From: DATBLE01 sp050258035
Lineage (GTDB): Bacteria; Actinomycetota; Thermoleophilia; Gaiellales; Gaiellaceae
Reading direction: 5' to 3'
Assembly: GCA_050258035.1 (NCBI GenBank)
Contig: JBLMYA010000103.1
Span: 1 to 44,956 of the forward strand
DNA: 44,956 bases
Part shown: piece by piece, positions 39,175 to 44,956 of the stretch
Layout: every line of letters begins with the position of its first letter
Position numbering within the stretch: the stretch's first letter is position 1
Translations under genes and position numbers: made by a program
The notes under the pieces: model-generated
Seen by the model: only the letters and a program-made list of their open reading frames with translations
Database searches by the model: none
Told to the model about the DNA's origin: nothing

Positions 39175-39582
39175 TCACGCCGTGCCCGCGCGCTCGACGA
39201 CGCGGCCGAGCTTGGCGCGGACCTCTGCCGCGACGGCAGCAAGCCCGGGGTTCTCGACGAGCGACAGCATGCGCTCTGCGTCGATCGCCGAGATGTGCGT
39301 CTCGCCGCCGGCCCGGTAGACCGCGACGTTGCACGGCAGCAGCGTGCCCAGCTCGGGCTCGACGTCGAGGGCACGGTGGGCGAGCGGTGGGTTGCAGGCG
39401 CCGAGGATCAGGTACGGCTCCCGCTCCACGCCGAGCTTCTCGCGCAGGGTCGCCTGCACGTCGATCTCGCAGAGCACGCCGAAGCCCTCGTCCTTCAGCT
39501 CCTCTCGGACCCGCTCGACGGCGTCTTCGAACGACGCCTCGGTGGTCGCGCTCAGTGTGTAGCCGGTTGCGAGCATTCGCAT
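39175..39582 (-). CDS. DUF302-domain protein
   Basis: A 135-residue protein from ATG 39582 (MRMLATGYTLSATTEASFED). DUF302 features are present: AVERVREELKDEGFGVLCEIDVQ, LREKLGVEREPYLILGACNPPLAHRAL and LLPCNVAVYR. Three cysteines (FGVLC, GAC, LPC) are typical. The function is unknown; DUF302 genes often accompany SQR and other sulfur genes. The start overlaps the end of the glutaredoxin gene by 31 nt, and a GGAGGAGG ribosome site lies within that gene. Confidence 0.92.
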   Translation of the reverse strand: MRMLATGYTLSATTEASFEDAVERVREELKDEGFGVLCEIDVQATLREKLGVEREPYLILGACNPPLAHRALDVEPELGTLLPCNVAVYRAGGETHISAIDAERMLSLVENPGLAAVAAEVRAKLGRVVERAGTA

Positions 39583-39881
39583 TCCTCCTCCAGGTAGCGG
39601 CGGCGTGCCTTCTCCGCCTTCAGCCGATGTGCCCCCGCCTCCGCGGGAGCAGGAACGTTGGCGTCCAGGTAGCTCGTGATCGTGTCCTCGCCGACGAGGA
39701 CTGCTCCTGCCGACGAGACGAGGACGGGGATGGTGTCGGTACCGGTGCGCTCGCGAAGCAGCACGCGTCGGTCGCGCTCGACCGGTACCTGGTGGCTGAT
39801 GTAGTCGATCCCGAGCTCGGTCAGCCGCTGCCGTACGCGGCGTGAGGCGGGACACCACTCGGTCTGCCAGAGCTCGTACAT
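39552..39881 (-). CDS. Glutaredoxin-like protein
   Basis: A 109-residue protein beginning MYELWQTEWCPASRRVRQRL. The active site is C10-P-A-S, a monothiol-type motif. TDTIPVLVSSAGAVLVGEDTI gives the cis-Pro and glutathione-type loop of the thioredoxin fold. The tail includes EEECECSQPATH. Its ATG shares one base with the TGA of the MMPL gene (TGATG), and its end overlaps the DUF302 start, so the three are translationally coupled. Confidence 0.88.
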   Translation of the reverse strand: MYELWQTEWCPASRRVRQRLTELGIDYISHQVPVERDRRVLLRERTGTDTIPVLVSSAGAVLVGEDTITSYLDANVPAPAEAGAHRLKAEKARRRYLEEECECSQPATH

Positions 39882-42034
39882 CAGGCGTGTCCGAAGCGAA
39901 CGTCGGGAAGCAGGCGGTCGAGCCAGCGGGGCAGCGACCAGGCGTGCCGTCCGAAGACGCGCAGCAACGTCGGGATCAGGACGAGCCGGACGAGCATGGC
40001 GTCGAGGAGCACGGCGAGGCCGAGGATCACGCCCATCTCCTTCGGCGGGAGCGGCCCGGACAGCGCGAAGGTGAAGAAGACGGCGACCATGACGGCTGCG
40101 GCGGCAAAGATGACGCGGCCGGAGTGGGCAATGCCGCCCACGGCTGCCTCGTGCGCGTCGTGCGAGCGGTCCCAGTGCTCCTTCGCCGAGGAGAGGAGGA
40201 ACACCGTGTAGTCCATCGAGATCGCGAAGATCATCGCGAAGAAGAAGACGGGCGCCCAGGCGTCCATGAAGCCCTGCGGCTCGAAGCCGAGCAGCCCGGC
40301 GCCGTGGCCGTTCTGGAAGATCAGCCGGCCGACGCCGAACGCCGCTCCGGTGGCGAGCAGGTTCGTGACCACCCCCAGGGCGGCGATCAGCGGTGCCTGC
40401 AGCGCGACCAGCAGGAGGAGGAAGCCGAGCGCGAGCACGACACCGATCACGAGCGGCGTCTTGGCTGCGAGCGCACTCTCGAGATCGTGGTTCTCGGCGG
40501 CCGCTCCACCGACCAGCGCTCCAGCAGGCAATGCCCGGCGCAGCCGATCGATCGTCCGGCCGACGCTCTTGCTCGACGGATCTGCCCGGGGCGTGGCCTG
40601 GACGAGCACGAGCCCTTGCCCGCCCGCCTGCGGCGAAGCGACCGTCGCGATGCCGGGGTCACGGCGCGCGATCGCAGCCGACAGAGCGGCATTCGCTCGA
40701 GGCGTCACGATCTGGAGCACGCCGGGGGCACCCACGCCGAACGCCTTCTGCACCTGGGCGTAGCCGATCCGCGAACCGTCGTTCTTGGGCACGACCTTGA
40801 TCGACGGCATCCCGGTCCTGAGACCGAAGACCGGCAACGCGAGCAACACGAGGATCAGCGTCGCGGCAGGGCCGAACAGGTGCGGGTGCCGCCAGAGACG
40901 TTCGCCCCAGCGGGCGAACCGGGGCGAGCGGTGTTCGCCGGAGTGCACCCAGCGCAGCGCGAGCGCGTCGACCCTGGGGCCGAGCTTCGCCAGCACGGCC
41001 GGCAGCAGCGTCAGCGTCGCGGCCAGGACGAAGGCGACGCTGAGCATGATCCCGAGCGCCATCGACCGGAACGCGGGGCTGGGAACGAGCATCACCGCCG
41101 ACAGCGACACGAAGACGGTCAGGCCGGAGAACAGCACCGCCTTCCCGGCCGTGTCCATCGTGATCGCGACTGCGTCCCGCACCGAGACCTTCGAGCCGAA
41201 GTAGGCGCCGCGGAAGCGGTGAACGACGAAGAGCGCGTAGTCGATGCCGAGCGCGAGCGCGAACATCAGGGCGAAGTTCATCGCCCAGATCGAGATCTCG
41301 AAGCCGTGCGTGAGCAGGGCGAGGAGACCTGCCGAGGCGAGGAGCCCGAGCATCGTCAGCAGCAGCGGCAGCCCGGCGGCAACGAGCGAGCCGAACGCGA
41401 GCACGAGAATCGCGAGCGTCACCGGCCAGGAGTAGAGCTCCGACTTCATCATCGCCTTGCGGTTGGCCGTGTTGAAGTCCGACCACATCCCGGAGGCCCC
41501 GGTCAGGGTGACCGAGATGTCTCCCGTCGAGAGGGCGCGCAGCTTCCCCTTCAACGAGTCGGCGGCCGCCACCATTGCAGTCGGGTCGCGTCGAGCGCCT
41601 CCCAGGACGAGCGCGGTGTGCCCGTCTGCGGAGATCGACGTGGCCGGTCGTGGCGGGACGACGGTCGAGATGCGCGAATCGGAGCGGAGAACCGTCTCGA
41701 CCTTCGCGAGCGTCGAGCGGAAGGCCGGCGCCGTCGTGCGCAGGCCGGCGGAGTGAACGACGACCATCGGTGCAGCGCTGGAGAGGCCGCCGAAGTTCTG
41801 CTGGATCAGAGCGCGAGCCTGCACCGACTGCGAGCCGTTCGCCTGCCAGCCGGCCCCCGAGAGCGCCGTCTCCACCTTCGGCGCGAAGACCGCCAGGGCC
41901 ACCGCGACGACCGCCCACGCTGCGGCCACGAGGCGGACGTGGTCAGCCGTCCAACCGCCGAGGCGGCCGATCGGCCCCACCACCTCCGGATGTTCGACGG
42001 CGGCTGCCGGGGTGCGCGCTTCGACGACGACCAA
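39881..42034 (-). CDS. MMPL/RND-family membrane transporter
   Basis: About 717 residues and about twelve spans in two repeats, each with a large external loop after the first span. RND-type helix-4 motifs are GIDYALFVVHRFRGAY in the first half and SMDYTVFLLSSAKEHWDRS in the second. I prefer the TTG at 42034 because AAAGGAGAG lies just before it; the ATG at 42073 falls inside the operator region shared with the divergent arsR. It leads an operon with glutaredoxin and DUF302 genes. The cargo is unknown; lipid or polysulfide-related export are possibilities. Confidence 0.9.
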   Translation of the reverse strand: MVVVEARTPAAAVEHPEVVGPIGRLGGWTADHVRLVAAAWAVVAVALAVFAPKVETALSGAGWQANGSQSVQARALIQQNFGGLSSAAPMVVVHSAGLRTTAPAFRSTLAKVETVLRSDSRISTVVPPRPATSISADGHTALVLGGARRDPTAMVAAADSLKGKLRALSTGDISVTLTGASGMWSDFNTANRKAMMKSELYSWPVTLAILVLAFGSLVAAGLPLLLTMLGLLASAGLLALLTHGFEISIWAMNFALMFALALGIDYALFVVHRFRGAYFGSKVSVRDAVAITMDTAGKAVLFSGLTVFVSLSAVMLVPSPAFRSMALGIMLSVAFVLAATLTLLPAVLAKLGPRVDALALRWVHSGEHRSPRFARWGERLWRHPHLFGPAATLILVLLALPVFGLRTGMPSIKVVPKNDGSRIGYAQVQKAFGVGAPGVLQIVTPRANAALSAAIARRDPGIATVASPQAGGQGLVLVQATPRADPSSKSVGRTIDRLRRALPAGALVGGAAAENHDLESALAAKTPLVIGVVLALGFLLLLVALQAPLIAALGVVTNLLATGAAFGVGRLIFQNGHGAGLLGFEPQGFMDAWAPVFFFAMIFAISMDYTVFLLSSAKEHWDRSHDAHEAAVGGIAHSGRVIFAAAAVMVAVFFTFALSGPLPPKEMGVILGLAVLLDAMLVRLVLIPTLLRVFGRHAWSLPRWLDRLLPDVRFGHA

Positions 42035-42075
42035 CGCTCTCTCCTTTCTCGGGCTTGCGTTCCTCGGTACCATAC

Positions 42076-42104
42076 ACTACTATACAACTAATTCGTTTAG
42101 TAGT
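42076..42104. promoter_or_regulatory. AT-rich operator/promoter between MMPL and arsR
   Basis: ACTACTA and TAGTAGT are perfect 7-bp arms 15 bp apart; inside them ACTAA-TTCGT-TTAGT forms a nested dyad at 42087-42101. The region is strikingly AT-rich and includes TATACA and TACTAT, which could serve as -10 boxes for either direction. It lies 15 bp before the arsR start, the normal place for an ArsR autoregulatory site. Confidence 0.65.
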
Positions 42105-42119
42105 CTTGGAGAGAAACGC

Positions 42120-42461
42120 ATGGCCCTACCACACCCGCTTCCCGAAGACCTGGCCGAGCTGATCGCCCGCCGCTTCCGCGCCATCGGCGAGCCGCTCAGG
42201 ATCCGGATGCTCGACCTGCTCCGCGACGGCGAGCTCAGCGTCACCGAACTGGCCGAGCAGCTGGGTGCCAGCCAGCAGAACGTCTCCAAGCACCTCGGCG
42301 TCCTCCTCGACGCGGGCATGCTCGCCCGCCGCAAAGAGCGCAACCACGTCTACTACCGGATCGCAGACGAGGGCGTCTTCGCCCTCTGCGAGCAGGTCTG
42401 CGGCTCGCTGCAATCCCAGCTGTCCACGCTCGCTGCCCTGATCGGCAGCGCCCCCGCCTAG
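42120..42461 (+). CDS. ArsR-family repressor, paralogue of the 35842 gene
   Basis: A 113-residue winged-helix protein from ATG 42120 with a GGAGAG ribosome site: FRAIGEPLRIRMLDLLRDGE, recognition helix SQQNVSKHLGVLLDAG, wing RRKERNHVYYRIAD. C90 and C94 in ALCEQVCGSL match the cysteines of the other ArsR in this region. It probably represses the MMPL-Grx-DUF302 unit and its own operon with thioredoxin and OsmC. The inducer is probably a reactive sulfur or oxidant species; this is inferred. Confidence 0.92.
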   Translation: MALPHPLPEDLAELIARRFRAIGEPLRIRMLDLLRDGELSVTELAEQLGASQQNVSKHLGVLLDAGMLARRKERNHVYYRIADEGVFALCEQVCGSLQSQLSTLAALIGSAPA

Positions 42462-42481
42462 CCACACAAGGAGTGCCGAAC

Positions 42482-42829
42482 ATGGATGTGACCACAGAGA
42501 CCTTCGAGCGCGACGTGATCGAGCGCTCGCGCGAACTCCCCGTCGTCGTCGACTTCTGGGCCGGCTGGTGCGGCCCCTGCCGCATGCTCGGCCCGGCGAT
42601 CGAGGCCGAAGTCGCCAGGCGCGAAGGCAAGATCGAACTCGCCAAGGTCGACGTCGACGCCGAGCAGACGCTCGCCGCCCAGTACGGGATCCAGAGCATC
42701 CCCACCGTCGCCGTCTTCCGCGACGGCAAGCCCGTCACCGGTTTCGTCGGCGCCCATCCCGCAGCGGCCATCGGACGCTTCCTCGACGAGACGATCGAGC
42801 AGCACCCCCCGGAGGTGGAGGCAGCATGA
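42482..42829 (+). CDS. Thioredoxin
   Basis: A 115-residue thioredoxin from ATG 42482, with an AAGGAG site 8 nt upstream. The active site is W-C30-G-P-C33, followed by RMLGPAIEAEV; VDVDAEQTLAAQYGIQSIPTVAVF contains the cis-Pro. The C-terminal helix ends EQHPPEVEAA. The protein reduces disulfides in the cytoplasm. Its stop overlaps the OsmC start as ATGA, giving a coupled arsR-trx-osmC operon. Confidence 0.95.
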   Translation: MDVTTETFERDVIERSRELPVVVDFWAGWCGPCRMLGPAIEAEVARREGKIELAKVDVDAEQTLAAQYGIQSIPTVAVFRDGKPVTGFVGAHPAAAIGRFLDETIEQHPPEVEAA

Positions 42830-43299
42830 GCCTCACCGCCTCATCCCGCTCCATTCCCGGCACCCTCCGCCAGGACGTCCTGATCGACGGCAAACACCGC
42901 CTGATCACCGACGAGCCCGAGGCCGTCGGCGGCGAAGGAAGCGCACCCTCGCCACACGAGCTCCTCCCCGCGGCGCTCGCAGCCTGCATCTCGACCACCC
43001 TCGTCATGTACGCACGACAGAAGGACTGGGACCTCGACCGGGTCACCGTCGACATCGACTACGACCACCGCGCGACTCCACGCACGGCGGATGTCGCGAT
43101 CCACATCACCGGCGACCTGACCCCGGAACAACTCCGACGACTCGAGAAGGTCGCCGCCGCCTGCCCCGTCCACCGCTCACTCTGCATGGGACTCGCAGTC
43201 AGCTCCCAGATGACCGCGCAGGAATACTCCGACCTGTTCGTCACCGACAAGCACGCACGCCGGGAGCGAGACCGAGGACTCCTGATCCGAGCACGCTGA
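42826..43299 (+). CDS. OsmC/Ohr-family protein
   Basis: A 157-residue protein. The two family cysteines are C54 in LPAALAACISTTL and C113 in AAACPVHRSL; a third is C120. The intervening strand WDLDRVTVDIDYDHRA and the N-terminal HRLITDEPEAVGGEGSAPSPHE are typical of OsmC-like proteins, which reduce organic hydroperoxides or act on persulfides. The ATG overlaps the thioredoxin stop by 4 nt, so the thioredoxin may be its reductant. It is followed by a strong hairpin terminator. Confidence 0.92.
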   Translation: MSLTASSRSIPGTLRQDVLIDGKHRLITDEPEAVGGEGSAPSPHELLPAALAACISTTLVMYARQKDWDLDRVTVDIDYDHRATPRTADVAIHITGDLTPEQLRRLEKVAAACPVHRSLCMGLAVSSQMTAQEYSDLFVTDKHARRERDRGLLIRAR

Positions 43300-43320
43300 C
43301 CTGGATCCGACTCCGGGAAC

Positions 43321-43350
43321 GAGAGAGGGCCTCTCGCGAGGCCCTCTCTC
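43321..43350. terminator. Strong bidirectional terminator after osmC
   Basis: A 13-bp perfect stem, GAGAGAGGGCCTC with GAGGCCCTCTCTC and a TCGC loop, lies 21 nt after the OsmC stop and 19 nt before the convergent DUF1801 stop. It is the strongest hairpin in the window. Confidence 0.8.
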
Positions 43351-43368
43351 TGCGCCCGAACGGCCCGT

Positions 43369-43794
43369 CTACGGGATTGTCCTACTGCGCGACGTATTCA
43401 GGGCAACGGCGGCGCGAACGAGAGCCGCGAGAGCCTCCTCGTCGATCTCGTCACCCTCGCGAAAATCGATGGCGCGCCTGGTGTTGCCTTCCAGGCTCGA
43501 GTTGAACAGGCCCGAAGGGTCGTCCAACGACGCGCCCTTGGCGAAGGTCATCTTCACCACACTCTTGTAGGTCTCGCCCGTGCAGATGATCCCGTCGTGC
43601 GACCACACGGGGGTCCCTCTCCACTTCCACTCCTCGACCGCGTCGGGGTCGGCTCGCCTGACGAGGGCGCGGAGCCGGGAGAGCGTCTCACCCCGCCAGT
43701 CGTCCAGCTCCCTGATCCTCGCGTCGATCAACTCGGACGGGGACCCGGGCTTCTGCGGACCGCTCTTCTCCACGACATCCCTCTCATACCACAT
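43369..43794 (-). CDS. DUF1801 (YdhG/YdeI-like) protein
   Basis: About 141 residues from ATG 43794. The DUF1801 fold marks are ELIDARIRELDDWRGETLSRLRALVRRADPDAVEEWKW (inner part ADPDAVEEWKW), RGTPVWSHDGIICTGETYK, VKMTFAKGASLDDPSGLFNS and a C-terminal RRAIDFREGDEIDEEALAALVRAAV. The biochemical role of the family is unknown. The frame stays open upstream into a different, decayed sequence (43795-44260), so the start is chosen by family length. Confidence 0.88.
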   Translation of the reverse strand: MWYERDVVEKSGPQKPGSPSELIDARIRELDDWRGETLSRLRALVRRADPDAVEEWKWRGTPVWSHDGIICTGETYKSVVKMTFAKGASLDDPSGLFNSSLEGNTRRAIDFREGDEIDEEALAALVRAAVALNTSRSRTIP

Positions 43795-44260
43795 CGATCT
43801 CCGCTTTCCAGCGCCGACGCCGTCCGGCCGACGATCAGCGGCTGAGGCGACTCGTGAATTGCCCGCACGTCCAGGATGGGCACGCCCGTAGTCGGTCGTG
43901 ACCTGCTCGACGTCGACACGCAAAGTCCCATCAGCAGCCACCACGACTTGCTGGTGCTCATGGATGCGCACGGGGCCTTCGCTGCCGTTGAAGACCACGT
44001 GGAACTGCAACACGTCGCCGGGCGACGCCGTGAAGGCGAACGTCTCGGTGCCGCGGCTGTTCCAGACGCCCAGTGCGAGGTCGTCGAACGTCACCGTCCA
44101 GCGTGAGACCTCGGTCATCTGGAAGTGGAAACCGCCGTTCGCCCCGGTCGAGTGCCACTCCGACGTGACCACGAAGTCGAACGTGGCCGGGAAACCACAG
44201 CTGCGCTCAGGTGAGGGGACTGCGAACGGTCGAGCGACGAGTTTCCGGGTGAGTGTCGCG
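43795..44260 (-). pseudogene. 5'-truncated secreted-protein-like sequence
   Basis: In the frame that runs into DUF1801 a coherent beta-rich stretch appears: SPERSCGFPATFDFVVTSEW, FHFQMTEVSRWTVTFDDLALG, RGTETFAFTASPGDVLQFHVV and HEHQQVVVAADGTLRVDVEQV. A CGFP motif near the mature N-terminus is common in small exported actinobacterial proteins. There is no signal peptide or start codon in place upstream, and no stop before the next gene. I read it as the body of a decayed exported protein. Confidence is limited. Confidence 0.4.
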
Positions 44261-44280
44261 TACTCGGGATCGAGGCGCTC

Positions 44281-44956
44281 GGCGCAGCTGGCGCAGGGAA
44301 CGCGAGCGATCCTCGGCGCGGATGGTCGCCTTCACGGCGGCGAGTCGCGCGCGCCGGTCGATGCAGATTCCACGCCGGCCGAGAAGCTGACCCTGATCCG
44401 GAAGCTCTTCCGTGGTCGCGAAGACGTCTATTCACTCCACTGGGAGAGCGCCCGCAGCGGCAAGAGCGGATACGCGCCGGGGGTCGCCGGGCTACCTCCG
44501 GCTGACCGACGAGGCGATCGAGGAGCACCTGCGCGGGCGGGAATCGATTGGGATCTATCCGCTGCTCGAGGACGACACCTGCTGGTTTCTCGCCTGCGAT
44601 CTCGACGGGAAGACCTGGCAGCTCGACCAGGACTTCCTGCCGCAACGCGGCTTCGGCAACCTGATCGCGCTCCCGCTCCAGGGAAGATGCCGGAGCGCGG
44701 ACACGAGCGTCTTCCTCGACCCGGCGACGTTGGAGCCGTGGCCCGACCATTGGGCGTTCCTGAGCCGCTCGAGCGGCTCAGCGCGGAGCGACTCGAGCGC
44801 GTGCTCGCGGGGAGCGAGGAGGTGACTCGGCGCCACCGCCCTTCCTCGCCGCGTTGGCGGCCGCGCGCGGATGCCCTCGGAGGAACCCCCGATTCTGGCC
44901 GCAGAGTCGACTCGATAGGTCCTGCACCCCTGTGGCGACCAGACGCTCAAACGACG
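44281..44956 (+). pseudogene. Degraded TOTE-type archaeo-eukaryotic primase gene
   Basis: Three frames are needed to follow the homology. First, ILGADGRLHGGE and TPAEKLTLIRKLFRGREDVY with HWESARSGKSGYAPG (to about 44488). After a frameshift, YLRLTDEAIEEHLRGRESIG and YPLLEDDTCWFLACDLDGKTW follow. Then WQLDQDFLPQRGFGNLIALPLQ joins the early part directly to the late LP-GGFGNLIALPLQ motif, so the middle with the catalytic primase residues is deleted. After SVFLDPATLEPWPDHWAFL another frameshift leads to PLERLSAERLERVLAG. These motifs match the TOTE conflict-system primase; the gene is non-functional. It continues to the window edge. Confidence 0.75.

Noticed and set aside
39842..42091. 749-codon plus-strand frame opposite the MMPL gene
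   Set aside because: Arg/Glu/His-rich shadow frame without motifs; the minus-strand MMPL protein is clear.
1..44956. CRISPR array, tRNA or rRNA genes
   Set aside because: No regularly spaced direct repeats, cloverleaf T-loop pattern or rRNA-like conserved stretch was seen on reading both strands.

Overview
The window looks like chromosomal DNA from a high-GC actinobacterium. The informational genes, mycothiol-era style dehydrogenases, SHOCT and DUF7144 membrane proteins, repeated TANNNT-type -10 boxes and frequent GTG/TTG starts suggest Actinomycetota, perhaps class Thermoleophilia (inference; no rRNA or marker tree is available here). No rRNA, tRNA, CRISPR array or intact insertion sequence was seen.

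Layout. 1-5.4 kb, minus strand: an isochorismatase-family fragment, a VOC dioxygenase-like gene, and the classic thrS-infC-rpmI-rplT-trmH translation block. 5.4-6.0 kb, plus: a cold-shock protein followed by an IF-1 gene whose only good start is an AUC codon. 6.1-10.8 kb: two large secreted proteins built from cysteine-paired InlB-type repeats; a one-repeat relative lies at 14.1 kb. 10.9-14 kb, minus: a DUF318/ArsP-type permease with two tiny upstream coupled ORFs, a zinc alcohol dehydrogenase and a DUF7144 membrane protein. 14.7-15.9 kb: a SAM-methyltransferase-like protein.

15.9-21.4 kb is the most interesting part. A MetE-like zinc methyl/alkyl transferase (minus) shares a 27-bp divergent promoter with two tandem SDR dehydrogenases (plus). 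These are followed by a gene interrupted by an in-frame UGA with a textbook bacterial SECIS hairpin (GGUC loop) just downstream, so I annotate it as a 551-residue selenoprotein with a Sec-Pro-Gly-Cys redox motif. A diverged thioredoxin-reductase-like flavoprotein comes next. The gene set (zinc thiol transferase, two SDRs, thiol/disulfide oxidoreductase) parallels the epoxide:coenzyme M (xec) pathway, with a selenoprotein in the redox role. I propose it as an undescribed selenium-dependent pathway for a thiol adduct. Downstream are a small unknown gene framed by two near-identical GTAACAC palindromes and a Liv-type substrate-binding protein plus a fused LivHM permease without ATPases.

25.5-35.7 kb holds assorted membrane and metabolic genes: a SHOCT protein, an MFS transporter with a cNMP-binding tail, a cupin, a second MDR dehydrogenase, a BrkB-like protein, a Vps62-like membrane protein, a chromate transporter behind an ArsR-arsenate-reductase fusion, and an alpha/beta hydrolase. 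35.8-43.3 kb is a sulfur/thiol redox region. Two paralogous ArsR repressors with a CEQVC motif and clear operators flank a membrane protein, a sulfide:quinone oxidoreductase-like flavoprotein, TusE/DsrC-like and DsrE-like proteins, DUF302, glutaredoxin, an MMPL transporter, thioredoxin and OsmC. The right end holds a DUF1801 gene and degraded remains, including a frameshifted and internally deleted TOTE-type primase.
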